DNA from: an uncultured Oscillospiraceae bacterium
Lineage (GTDB): Bacteria > Bacillota > Clostridia > Oscillospirales > Oscillospiraceae
DNA length: 64,000 nt
Direction: 5' to 3'
Assembly: GCA_900759385.1 (NCBI GenBank)
Contig: CAAEUZ010000056.1
Span: forward strand, 1 to 64,000
A program made the position numbers and the translations under genes. Below, in pieces: positions 34,416 through 42,783 of the stretch (its first letter is position 1; each line of letters starts with the position of its first letter). A model generated the notes under the pieces. It was given only the letters and a program-made list of their open reading frames with translations. It was not told the origin of the DNA and did not search any database.

Positions 34416-36530
34416 CTATGCAAGCGGCTCTATGACGGCGCCGTCGTGCGTGACACGCGCCTCAAAGCGCGCGCCGCGGAAGTGGAACCGGAAGCGCAGC
34501 GACCGCCATCCCTCGGGCAGGTTGGGGGAGAGCACCGGCTGGCCGTCCTCCAGGTGCAGCCCGGCAAAGCCGAAGACGAGAGACTGATATGTCTCGCCCA
34601 GGCAGGCGAGGTGGAGGCCCTCCTTGCCGGTGTTGCACATCACGTCGCGCAGGTCCAGCCAGAGCGCTTTGGTGAAATAGCGCATGGCGTCGTCCGACAG
34701 GCCGTTCTGCGCGGCGAAGAGGGCGTGCGTGGCGAAGCTCAGCGTGGAGTCATGTATGCACAGCGGCTCAAAATCCTCCCAGGCGGCCAGCTTTTCCTCC
34801 CGGCTGAACAGCTCCGGCATGCGCGTCATCAGCAGCAGTACGTCCGCCTGCTTGATGACCTTCAGGCGCTGCAATGCGTCAAAGCACACGCGCGAATAGG
34901 CGGCCGAGTCGTCCGGCTTCAGCGCGCCCATGTCCACCGGTTCCAGCAGGTGGAAGGTGTCGTCCTGGCGCCAACGCCCGGTTTCCGGGTCCCGGGGCAG
35001 CTTTATTTTGTCATACAGCTCCCGCCAGGACTTTATCTCGTCCACGGTGAGGCCGAGCTGTGCGTACTGCCCGGCGTCGAGGCGGGACAGCCGCTCCGCG
35101 GCGCGGGCTGCCAGATCGACATTGTGGCGCACCATTACGTTGGTGTAGAGGTTGTTGCTGGTGATGCCGCAGTACTCGTCCGGGCCCTTGCAGAAGAGCA
35201 GATTGACGCCGCCGTCCGGGGCGGGGGAGTAGCGGCTGGGCCAGAAACGGGCGGTTTCAATTAGCGCCGCCGCGCCTCCGCCGAGGAAGAAGCCGCCGTC
35301 ACCGGTCCAGTCCAGGTACTGGCCGAGCGCGTAGGCGATATCGGCGGTGACGTGTACCTCGCTGCAGCCTATGTCCCAGCTCTCGCACTGTTCGCTGCCG
35401 TCCAGGGAGACCATCCAGGGGTAGCGCGCGCCGGTACCGTTCATTTTCCGGGCGTGTTCGCGGGCCTGTGGGAGCGTGCGCACGCGGAAGCTGAGGAGGC
35501 TGCGGGCCGCCTCGGGGTCCGACAGCAGGAAAAAGGGCAGGATGAACATCTCCGTATCCCAGAAGCAGCAGCCCTTGTAGCGCGTGTGCGTGAGCCCGCG
35601 CGCGCCTATGCTGACGCTGGGGTCGCGGGAGGAACAGTTGGCCATGAGCTGGTAGATGACATAGCGTACGGCGCTCTGTGCCTCGGGGTCGCCGTCTATG
35701 GCCACGTCGCTGTCCTCCCGGCGCCTTCCGAGCGCCGCGCCTGCCCTGACCAGGGCGGAGTCATAGCTGATTGAACCAGGAAACTCCGCGTCAAGGCGCG
35801 GGTCGAGGTCGCGGCTGGTACGTATTTGACAGCACGTGTCCACCGAGAGGGCGCGGCCGGTAAAGCACGGCGCGCCGCCGCAGGTTTCGGCACCGGCGGG
35901 TGAGGAGGCGGCCATCCGGTAGGAGATCCTGAGGCCGGTATAGCGGGTTTCGTACTCCGCCGAGAGGCCGGATCCGTCCGATGCGTACCCGCACGGGCGG
36001 AACATGCGCACCATCTCGTCGTTCTCCTTGACCTGGTCGTCGGGGATGGGGCAGTTGCAGGGGCTGGAGTCGATGCCCAGCGTGAGCGTGGCCGGGACAT
36101 CGCTGTTGATTACAAAACGTTGGAATATCAGGCCGGGGGTGTCCATGGGGAAAACCCGCCGCTCGGTGACTGCGGCGCTGTGCCCGGCGGCGGAGACGGT
36201 GTACTCCAGGCTCAGCTCGCCGGTGCGCAGGTCGAGGGTGCGCGCTACGGGCGAGGAGAACTGCGCCGTCTCCCCGCCCAGCTCTATCCGGCACCAGACG
36301 GGGGTGGGCAGGGCTGCAAAATCCGTGATGGGCGAGCCGCCGCTGATGCGGTCGAATATGCCGGCCACGAAGAGTCCCGCGTCCAGCGGACGCTCCTGCG
36401 GACGGAAGGCCGCGCAGCCGCGCACGCCCATGCGCCCGGAGCCGGTGAAGAAGACGGACTCCAGGAACTGGTCGCAGGCCGGCCCGGAAGCGGTGAGCGT
36501 CCAGCCGTTGAATTTTACGTCATTCCTCAT
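34416..36530 (-). CDS. Glycoside hydrolase family 65-like protein (disaccharide phosphorylase family)
   Basis: This is a 704-residue enzyme with an N-terminal beta-sandwich and an (alpha/alpha)6 barrel. Family landmarks are YKGCCFWDTEMFILPFFLL, GARYPWMVSLDG, SEVHVTADIAYALGQYLDWT and the acid residue in KGPDEYCG (Glu452), followed by NNLYTN. GH65 enzymes mostly cleave alpha-glucosides with phosphate. No beta-phosphoglucomutase gene lies nearby, so the fate of the product is open. The start at ATG 36530 overlaps the previous gene by 11 nt and follows GGGAGG, so the pair is coupled. Confidence 0.88.
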   Translation of the reverse strand: MRNDVKFNGWTLTASGPACDQFLESVFFTGSGRMGVRGCAAFRPQERPLDAGLFVAGIFDRISGGSPITDFAALPTPVWCRIELGGETAQFSSPVARTLDLRTGELSLEYTVSAAGHSAAVTERRVFPMDTPGLIFQRFVINSDVPATLTLGIDSSPCNCPIPDDQVKENDEMVRMFRPCGYASDGSGLSAEYETRYTGLRISYRMAASSPAGAETCGGAPCFTGRALSVDTCCQIRTSRDLDPRLDAEFPGSISYDSALVRAGAALGRRREDSDVAIDGDPEAQSAVRYVIYQLMANCSSRDPSVSIGARGLTHTRYKGCCFWDTEMFILPFFLLSDPEAARSLLSFRVRTLPQAREHARKMNGTGARYPWMVSLDGSEQCESWDIGCSEVHVTADIAYALGQYLDWTGDGGFFLGGGAAALIETARFWPSRYSPAPDGGVNLLFCKGPDEYCGITSNNLYTNVMVRHNVDLAARAAERLSRLDAGQYAQLGLTVDEIKSWRELYDKIKLPRDPETGRWRQDDTFHLLEPVDMGALKPDDSAAYSRVCFDALQRLKVIKQADVLLLMTRMPELFSREEKLAAWEDFEPLCIHDSTLSFATHALFAAQNGLSDDAMRYFTKALWLDLRDVMCNTGKEGLHLACLGETYQSLVFGFAGLHLEDGQPVLSPNLPEGWRSLRFRFHFRGARFEARVTHDGAVIEPLA

Positions 36531-38313
36531 AGTCAACGCCTCCCAAAGCGCGCCTGAGGGCGTGGCAGACAAAACCCGCCGCGGTGGCGAAATGCTCGCC
36601 CGTGGCGCACTCGCCGGTGTGTTCGTCTATGCTCTCGCACACGATGCCGTTGTCCAGAAAAGCCCGGCGCAGGATGCTTATCGCGAGTTCCTCCCCGCCG
36701 GAGAGCAGGCTGTTAGCCACGCTGAGCAGCCAGGGGTGCGGAGCGTGCGTGCAGCCGATATCGGCAAACTCACAGCCGGCAAAACTGTAGGCATAGTCGG
36801 GAGAGCGGATCATGCGCGCGGTGTTGGCATATATGGGATCGCCGGCGGAACAGAAGCCGAGATAAGGCAGGAGCAGCAGCGAGCCGGGCGGCTCGTCGTA
36901 TACGTCGCTGTGCCCCTCTAGGTCAGTGCTCCAGACGAAGTAGCGCCCCTCGCCGCCGTCCGATGTGCAAAGGCGCAATACGGCCTCCCGCACTTTGCCG
37001 GCCTCCCCGGCCAGACAGCCGTACTGCGCGGGGAAGAGACGGGAGAGCGCCCGCAGCGCCCGCCAGACCAGGACGTTGTCATAGGTCAGATATGGATAAG
37101 TGCGCACGTCGTCGGTGGGCATGAGGAAGGTCTCGTACAGCGGTTCGGTGGGATGATGCCTGGTTTTGAGCGTGCGCAGTATGCGCGCGATCCCCTCGGT
37201 GATGCACGGAAGATTGAGCACGGAGCCATCGCCGGTCGCGCTCACATAGCGTTCCAGGGCCAGAATCGGGGCCATCAGTTCGTCGAGCTCGAAGCCCGGC
37301 TCCAGCACCGTGCCGTCAATGAAGCGCGAGTGTATGCCGGTGTTGCGTGCCTGCCTGCCGAAGGCGCAGAGCAGCATGTCGCGCGCGAGGGACGGGTCGG
37401 CGTCCAGCACGGTGGGGAAGCTCCAGAAGAGGCTGTCGCGGTCCCAGTAGGCTGCGGACACATAGTAACGGGAGCTGCGGCTGGTGACCATCACCAGCTC
37501 CTCGGTGTCTATGGTCAGACCTGTCGAGTAGAAGAGGCAGAAAAACATGTTCGTGTTGTAGAGCTCGCAGAGGTGCCTGTCGTCCGTGTCCCAGCGGCGG
37601 GCGCGCAGCCAGGCGAGCGTGCTGCCGAGCTCTTTTTCCCAGCCCTGGCGCAGCATCTCCTTGGCGCTGGTGGCGGCGGCCACCTCCTCGTAGCCCAGCC
37701 CCCAGTAGAAGCAGGCGGACTCGCTCTCGCCCGGGGCGAGGGTGACCCGGCGTTCCAGGCAGTAACGCACCGCGCCGCCATCCGTGGAATGGGAGGCAGC
37801 CAGCTCCCTGTCGCACATGGGGGCGAAGGCGAGGAAGGGCAGGCCGCAGAAGAGCTCGAACACCGGCCCTGAATTCCACAGGCTGTCCGTGACGCGCTTG
37901 GTACCGAGAATCTCCTTGTCCTCGTTTACGCACAGCCAGGCGGAATCCCAGACCCCGCGGAGGCCGTACGCGGCGTCAAGCGGCGCGTCCGAGGCGTTTT
38001 CAACGCTCAGCCTGTAGATAAACCCGCGCTCGCCGGTGGGGGCGAGCACGGTGCCGTGCACGCGCAGCGCGCCCGCGCTCGCGGTGAAATCCGGCACCCA
38101 GTGCTCCAGGCGGTTCCACTGCAGGCCTGTCAGCGGCAGATCTGCCCCACAGCGCACAAATGGCTCCATCACCGGGGCGGGGCCGCCGCGGAATTCCACC
38201 AGTCCCTTGGCACCCATGTGCAGGCAGGAAAAACTGCCGATCGCCGCCGTGCGCTCGTCGAGCGTGGGGATGGAGACGTACTCATTGCCGGTCGGAAGGT
38301 AAAGCTCTCTCAT
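36520..38313 (-). CDS. (alpha/alpha)6-barrel glycosidase, distantly GH125-like
   Basis: This is a 597-residue enzyme. The N-terminal third is a beta-rich substrate-binding domain, the rest a helical toroid. SAAYWDRDSLFWSFPTVLDA resembles the 'RDS' entry motif, and DEPPGSLLLLPYLGF, SPDYAYSFAG and DIGCTHAPHPWLLSVA resemble the C-terminal blocks of GH125 alpha-mannosidases. ESIDEHTGECATGEHFATAA would carry the last conserved acid. Similarity is partial, so GH125 is a best guess and a GH15/GH65-clan enzyme is possible. ATG 38313 follows AGAGAGG. It heads a two-gene operon behind a LacI-type operator. Confidence 0.7.
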   Translation of the reverse strand: MRELYLPTGNEYVSIPTLDERTAAIGSFSCLHMGAKGLVEFRGGPAPVMEPFVRCGADLPLTGLQWNRLEHWVPDFTASAGALRVHGTVLAPTGERGFIYRLSVENASDAPLDAAYGLRGVWDSAWLCVNEDKEILGTKRVTDSLWNSGPVFELFCGLPFLAFAPMCDRELAASHSTDGGAVRYCLERRVTLAPGESESACFYWGLGYEEVAAATSAKEMLRQGWEKELGSTLAWLRARRWDTDDRHLCELYNTNMFFCLFYSTGLTIDTEELVMVTSRSSRYYVSAAYWDRDSLFWSFPTVLDADPSLARDMLLCAFGRQARNTGIHSRFIDGTVLEPGFELDELMAPILALERYVSATGDGSVLNLPCITEGIARILRTLKTRHHPTEPLYETFLMPTDDVRTYPYLTYDNVLVWRALRALSRLFPAQYGCLAGEAGKVREAVLRLCTSDGGEGRYFVWSTDLEGHSDVYDEPPGSLLLLPYLGFCSAGDPIYANTARMIRSPDYAYSFAGCEFADIGCTHAPHPWLLSVANSLLSGGEELAISILRRAFLDNGIVCESIDEHTGECATGEHFATAAGFVCHALRRALGGVDYEE

Positions 38314-38332
38314 AGGCAAACCTCTCTATCTT

Positions 38333-38370
38333 GTTTAATCGATTAACGCAATTTAACAAGTTTAACTTGT
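38333..38370. promoter_or_regulatory. LacI-type operator cluster before the glycosidase operon
   Basis: GTTTAATCGATTAAC (38333-38347) contains a perfect 12-bp palindrome TTAATCGATTAA with the LacI central CG. Right beside it ACAAGTTTAACTTGT (38356-38370) is a second perfect palindrome. Both lie in the 5' region of the minus-strand glycosidase gene. Confidence 0.78.
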
Positions 38371-38432
38371 CAACATCATATCATAATTTGGCCGCTTGTC
38401 AATAAAAATTGTAAAAAACGCAAAATTGTATC

Positions 38433-38491
38433 TTGACAACGCCGGAGTTATTGGCTAATATTAAGGCAAGAAAGAGTTTAAGCGATTAAAC
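38433..38491 (+). promoter_or_regulatory. Promoter and operator of the second LacI gene
   Basis: TTGACA (38433-38438), a 17-nt spacer and TAATAT (38456-38461) are followed by GTTTAAGCGATTAAAC (38476-38491), a palindrome with 6-bp arms that shares the GTTTAA-CGATTAA core with the box at 38333. Autoregulation and control of the divergent operon by the same repressor are expected. Confidence 0.85.
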
Positions 38492-38508
38492 TAACGAGGT
38501 GATTTTGA

Positions 38509-39552
38509 ATGGCCGGCCAGCGAGTGACAATGAAGGACGTGGCAAAGGCCGCGGGTGTTACCACCGCGGCGGTGTCCTATGCAATAAGCGGCAAGCGGCC
38601 CATATCCGACGAGACGCGCAAGCGTGTGGAGCAGGCCATCAAGGAGCTGGGCTATGCGCCCAACATGGCGGCGCGCACCCTCTCGAGCGCCCGCCGGGAC
38701 AGCAGGCTCATCGGCGTGGTCGTGCCCCAGACCGAGGGCGGCGGACGGCTGATGTTCCAGAACCAGTTTTATTCCGAGATACTGGGCAGCATAGAGCTGT
38801 GCGCGAGGCAGGAGGGGTATCATGTGCTGATATCCGCCACTGACGCCAACGAGAGCTACCTCATGCTGGCCAAGGAGCGCAATCTCGACGGCATTATAGT
38901 GATAGGCATGTACCCGGACGAGTTCTACCAGCAGATGAAGAAGAGCCAGATCCCCATAGTGCTCATAGACAGCTACTGCAACGACCACTACTACCACAAC
39001 GTGCGCATAGACGACGCCTACGGCAGCTATCTGGCCACCCGCTACGTGCTGGAGAACGGGCACCGGGACATCGCTTTTTTCTCCGGCCGGATAAAGGAAA
39101 ACGGCGTCATGAAAAAGCGCCTCGCCGGTTACCGGGACGCGCTGGACGAATACGGCGTGCCGTTTGACGAACGGCTCGTGTTCGAGGGCGATATTGACTA
39201 CTCGGACGGCATCGCCTCGGCCAACAGGCTGATAGACTCGCACACCAGGGCCACGGCGGTCGTCGCCGCGGCGGATATCCTCGCCATCGGCGCGGCCAAG
39301 GCGTTCTATGAGCGGGGCGTGCGCGTGCCGGACGACATCTCGCTGATGGGCTTTGACGACCTGGAGATATCCCAGTACCTAACGCCCGGCCTCACCACGG
39401 TAAAGCAGGAGATATCGCTCAAGAGCGAAAAGGCCGTGGAGCTGCTCATCCGCAACATAAACGAGCCGGAGCTCACCAAACAGGAGCTGATACTGCCCGT
39501 GTCGCTGGTTGAGCGCGGCAGCGTGCGAAAGCTGGACGTGTCCGGGAGATGA
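38509..39552 (+). CDS. LacI-family transcriptional regulator of the glycoside locus
   Basis: This 347-residue repressor has the helix-turn-helix VTMKDVAKAAGVTTAAVSYA and hinge region (TLSSARRDSRLIGVVVPQ), then the periplasmic-binding-like sensor (FDDLEISQYLTPGLTTVKQE). It sits between the divergent glycosidase operon and the importer genes that follow on the same strand. Related palindromes at both ends of the intergenic region support it as the local regulator. ATG 38509 follows GAGGTGAT. Confidence 0.95.
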   Translation: MAGQRVTMKDVAKAAGVTTAAVSYAISGKRPISDETRKRVEQAIKELGYAPNMAARTLSSARRDSRLIGVVVPQTEGGGRLMFQNQFYSEILGSIELCARQEGYHVLISATDANESYLMLAKERNLDGIIVIGMYPDEFYQQMKKSQIPIVLIDSYCNDHYYHNVRIDDAYGSYLATRYVLENGHRDIAFFSGRIKENGVMKKRLAGYRDALDEYGVPFDERLVFEGDIDYSDGIASANRLIDSHTRATAVVAAADILAIGAAKAFYERGVRVPDDISLMGFDDLEISQYLTPGLTTVKQEISLKSEKAVELLIRNINEPELTKQELILPVSLVERGSVRKLDVSGR

Positions 39553-39668
39553 GGAGTGCCGGGACGAATGGCTTGGTAAGTTAACATAATTTTTTGACCT
39601 TGCGCCGGCAACGCGCGAGCCGGCTGTGAGCATAACAGTAACCAATCTAAATTAAGGAGGAAAATGAA

Positions 39669-40964
39669 ATGAAGAAGAGGCTGTTTGCCGTCCTGGCCTG
39701 CTGCCTGGCGCTGCTGATGGTACTGACCGCCTGCGGCACCGAGCAGACCGACCCCACCCCGGCCGGCACCGAGCCGCCGGCAGAGAATACCGGCAGCGCC
39801 GAGGCTGAGCCGGTCACCATTACATACTGCAACTTTAACGCCTCCGGCGGCAACGAGGAGACGCTGCAGCGGATGTACGAGGCCTTCCACGAGGAGTATC
39901 CCAACATCACGGTCGAGATAGAGACCATCGCCATGGACGACTACTTCACCCAGCTTCAGACCCGCATCGTCGGCGGCACCGCCCCCGACTGCTTCGAGAT
40001 GAATATAGAGAACTTCGCCGCCTACGCCAACATGGGCGCTCTGGCTCCGATAGAGGGTGTGGATATAAGCGGCATGGACGAGACCGCGCTCTCCGCCTTC
40101 ACTGTTGACGGCGTGCAGTACGGCCTGCCCGGCAACTTCTCCAACGTCGTCCTGGTCTACAACAAGGACCTCTTTGACCAGGCCAATCTCGAGTACCCGA
40201 CCTCCGACTGGACGCAGGAGGACGTCCAGGCTGCCGCCGAGGCCATCCACGCCCTGGGCGACGACATCTACGGCTACTACCAGCCGCTGACCTACAACGA
40301 GTTCTACAAGGCCTGCGCCCAGTTCGGCGGCAGTCTGCTCAACGAGGACAAGACCGAGTTCACCATCAACTCCCCCGAGAACGTGGCCGCGGCCCAGATG
40401 ATGGCCGACCGCGTGCTCGTCACCAACGTGCAGCCCACCGCCGAGCAGATGGGCGGCATGGGCGACTGGGATCTCTTCATGAGCGGACGACTGGGCATGA
40501 TCCCCACCGGCATCTGGGCCTTCAACACCTTTGCCGAGGGCTGCGACTTCGCCTGGGACATCGCCGTTGAGCCCGGCATGGAGCAGAAAGCCACCCACTT
40601 CTTCTCCAACGCCTGCGTCGTCAACGAGGCCAGCGAGAACAAGGAAGCTGCCATGACCTGGATAACCTGGCTCTGCTCCAGCCCCGCTGCCGCTGAAATC
40701 CGCATCGAGGCCGGCTGGGACCTGCCCGCCATCAACGACGAGGAAGTGCTCGCCAGCTACCTTGACCTGACCCCGCCCGACAACCGCGAGGCCGTGTTCG
40801 AGAGCCTTGACTACCTGGTTGTCCCGCCGGTCATCGAGGATTACGCCCTCATGAGCGACATCATCGGCCAGCAGCTCGAGGCCGCGGCCGCCGGCACTGT
40901 CACGGTGCAGGAGGCGCTTGACGCCGCCCAGGCCCAGTGCGAGGCGCAGATAACGCTTGGATAA
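39669..40964 (+). CDS. Sugar ABC transporter substrate-binding lipoprotein (family 1, maltose-type)
   Basis: This 431-residue receptor has lipobox LTAC (Cys21) and a Thr/Pro/Glu-rich tether. The binding domain begins VTITYCNFNASGGNEETLQR, and shows DYFTQLQTRIVGGTAPDCFE and GLPGNFSNVVLVYNKDLFDQ, standard for the carbohydrate-uptake-1 type. GRLGMIPTGIWAFNTF lies in the hinge region. A glycan or oligosaccharide ligand matching the flanking GH65, GH125-like and GH31 enzymes is inferred. The 116-bp gap upstream has no clear promoter; AAGGAGG precedes the ATG. Confidence 0.95.
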   Translation: MKKRLFAVLACCLALLMVLTACGTEQTDPTPAGTEPPAENTGSAEAEPVTITYCNFNASGGNEETLQRMYEAFHEEYPNITVEIETIAMDDYFTQLQTRIVGGTAPDCFEMNIENFAAYANMGALAPIEGVDISGMDETALSAFTVDGVQYGLPGNFSNVVLVYNKDLFDQANLEYPTSDWTQEDVQAAAEAIHALGDDIYGYYQPLTYNEFYKACAQFGGSLLNEDKTEFTINSPENVAAAQMMADRVLVTNVQPTAEQMGGMGDWDLFMSGRLGMIPTGIWAFNTFAEGCDFAWDIAVEPGMEQKATHFFSNACVVNEASENKEAAMTWITWLCSSPAAAEIRIEAGWDLPAINDEEVLASYLDLTPPDNREAVFESLDYLVVPPVIEDYALMSDIIGQQLEAAAAGTVTVQEALDAAQAQCEAQITLG

Positions 40965-40971
40965 ACAAAAA

Positions 40972-40997
40972 CCGGGGAGGGGTCATCCCCTCCCCGG
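40972..40997 (+). repeat. Intercistronic hairpin after the sugar-binding-protein gene
   Basis: CCGGGGAGGGG and CCCCTCCCCGG form a perfect 11-bp stem with a TCAT loop. No T run follows, so transcript stabilisation or partial termination is likely. Confidence 0.78.
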
Positions 40998-41040
40998 CAC
41001 TGCCTGAGGGGAAAGAATACACCACCGGAAAGGAGCAGAT

Positions 41041-41964
41041 ATGCGCAAGAAAAAGCAAAAACCAATACGCGGGCAGGACGGGCTGCTGACCGCTTCACCG
41101 TTCCTGCTGCCAAGCTTTATCGGCCTGGTGGTGTTTTCACTGCTCCCGATCGTGATCTCCTTCTTCCTCAGCCTCACGGACTGGAACGGCCTGGACAGGA
41201 TAGCCGAGGCCGGGTTCTTCTCCGAGCACTTCGTCGGGCTGGACAACTACAAGGCCATCCTGGGAGGGGAAGAGTTCTGGCGCGTGCTTTGGAACACGCT
41301 CAAATACATAATATTGTATATTCCGCTGATGCTCGTCTGCTCGCTCGGCGTGGCGTACCTGCTCTCGCGCGAGCGCAGGGGAGTGACGGCGTTCCGGATA
41401 ATCTACTACATCCCCGTGCTCACGAGCTGGGTCGCGGCCAGCATGATCTGGAAGAGCATGCTCTCCCCGCAGTACGGCGCGGTGAACAATATCCTCGCCA
41501 TTTTCGGCATCACCGGCCCGGGCTGGCTGCTGGACGAGAACTGGGCCATGCCGGCTATCGTGCTCGTCTCCGTGTGGAAGGACATGGGCTTTTTCGGCCT
41601 CATCCTGCTCTCGGGCATGGTGGGGATCAACAAGAGCTATTACGAGGCCGCCGCCCTTGACGGCGCGGGGGCCTGGAAGCGCTTCTGGAAGATAACGCTC
41701 CCGCTGATGACCCCGGCCATCTTCTATGTGCTCATCGTCAGCCTCATAAACGCCTTCCAGCTCTTCCCGCAGATCATGATTATGACCGACGGCGGGCCAA
41801 ACGGGGCCACGCAGGTCATGGTTGAGCGCATATACAAGTACGGCTTCCGCTACTACCGCATGGGCTACGCCGCGGCATTCTCGTGGCTGCTGTTCATAAT
41901 CATCATGATCTGCACCTGGCTGCAGATGAAGAGCCAAAAGAAGTGGGTGAATTATGATTCGTAA
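41041..41964 (+). CDS. Sugar ABC transporter permease (MalF/UgpA-like)
   Basis: This 307-residue membrane subunit has six helices and the EAA loop YYEAAALDGAGAWKRFWKIT, followed by LPLMTPAIFYVLIVSLI, the standard CUT1 pattern. ATG 41041 follows AAAGGAG. It overlaps the second permease gene by 11 nt. No dedicated ATPase gene is present, so a shared MsmK/UgpC-type ATPase encoded elsewhere must energise the importer. Confidence 0.96.
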   Translation: MRKKKQKPIRGQDGLLTASPFLLPSFIGLVVFSLLPIVISFFLSLTDWNGLDRIAEAGFFSEHFVGLDNYKAILGGEEFWRVLWNTLKYIILYIPLMLVCSLGVAYLLSRERRGVTAFRIIYYIPVLTSWVAASMIWKSMLSPQYGAVNNILAIFGITGPGWLLDENWAMPAIVLVSVWKDMGFFGLILLSGMVGINKSYYEAAALDGAGAWKRFWKITLPLMTPAIFYVLIVSLINAFQLFPQIMIMTDGGPNGATQVMVERIYKYGFRYYRMGYAAAFSWLLFIIIMICTWLQMKSQKKWVNYDS

Positions 41965-42781
41965 ACGACATCTGAGCACAACGGGCTATTACGTGGTATC
42001 CATCCTGCTGGCGGTGGTAGCCATGATACCCTTCCTGTGGATGATCTCCACCTCGCTCAAGAGCCGCGGCGCCCTGATGAGCATACCGATAGAGTGGATA
42101 CCGGACGAGCCCACGCTGAACGCCTACGGCGAGGTCTTCTCCCGCTTCCCGTTCATGAAGACGATAGGCAACAGCCTGTTCATATCCGTTTCGTATACGC
42201 TCATCACCCTGGTCTCCGCCAGCATGGCGGCCTTCGCCTTTGCCAAGGTGCGCTTCCGCGGCAGTGAGGGCATCTTGAAGGTCTACCTGGCCATGATGAT
42301 GATCCCCACGCAGGTGACCATGATCCCCCTCTTTGTGATCATGAACAACCTGGGCCTGATCGACAGCTATGCCAGCGTGATCCTGCCCAGCATATTCAAG
42401 CCCTTCGCCGTGTTCATGCTGGTGCAGCAGATGCGCTCCATCCCAAACGACTATCTGGACGCGGCCAGGGTGGACGGCGCGGGCATCTTCAGCGTTTACG
42501 CCCGCATCGCCCTGCCCATGTGCGCGCCCACTCTGGCCACGCTGGCCGTCACGACCTTCATGGAGAGCTGGAACGACTATCTCTGGCCCCTGCTCATGCT
42601 GACCGACCGCAACAAGATGACCCTGCCCATAGCGCTCTCCACGCTCAACGGGCAGTACAATACCGAGTACAACGTGCTCATGGCGGGCAGCCTCATCTCC
42701 ATGATACCCATCATAATAATCTACCTCTGCGCGCAGAAGCAGTTCAAGAACGGGCTCATGGCCGGAGGGATAAAGGGTTGA
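41954..42781 (+). CDS. Sugar ABC transporter permease (MalG/UgpE-like)
   Basis: This 275-residue second membrane subunit has six helices and the EAA loop DYLDAARVDGAGIFSVYARI, then ALPMCAPTLATLAVTTF. The ending QKQFKNGLMAGGIKG is the usual MalG-type C-terminus that inserts into the ATPase. Its start lies inside the 3' end of the first permease gene, and its stop touches the glucosidase start. Confidence 0.96.
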   Translation: MIRKRHLSTTGYYVVSILLAVVAMIPFLWMISTSLKSRGALMSIPIEWIPDEPTLNAYGEVFSRFPFMKTIGNSLFISVSYTLITLVSASMAAFAFAKVRFRGSEGILKVYLAMMMIPTQVTMIPLFVIMNNLGLIDSYASVILPSIFKPFAVFMLVQQMRSIPNDYLDAARVDGAGIFSVYARIALPMCAPTLATLAVTTFMESWNDYLWPLLMLTDRNKMTLPIALSTLNGQYNTEYNVLMAGSLISMIPIIIIYLCAQKQFKNGLMAGGIKG

Positions 42782-42783
42782 TT

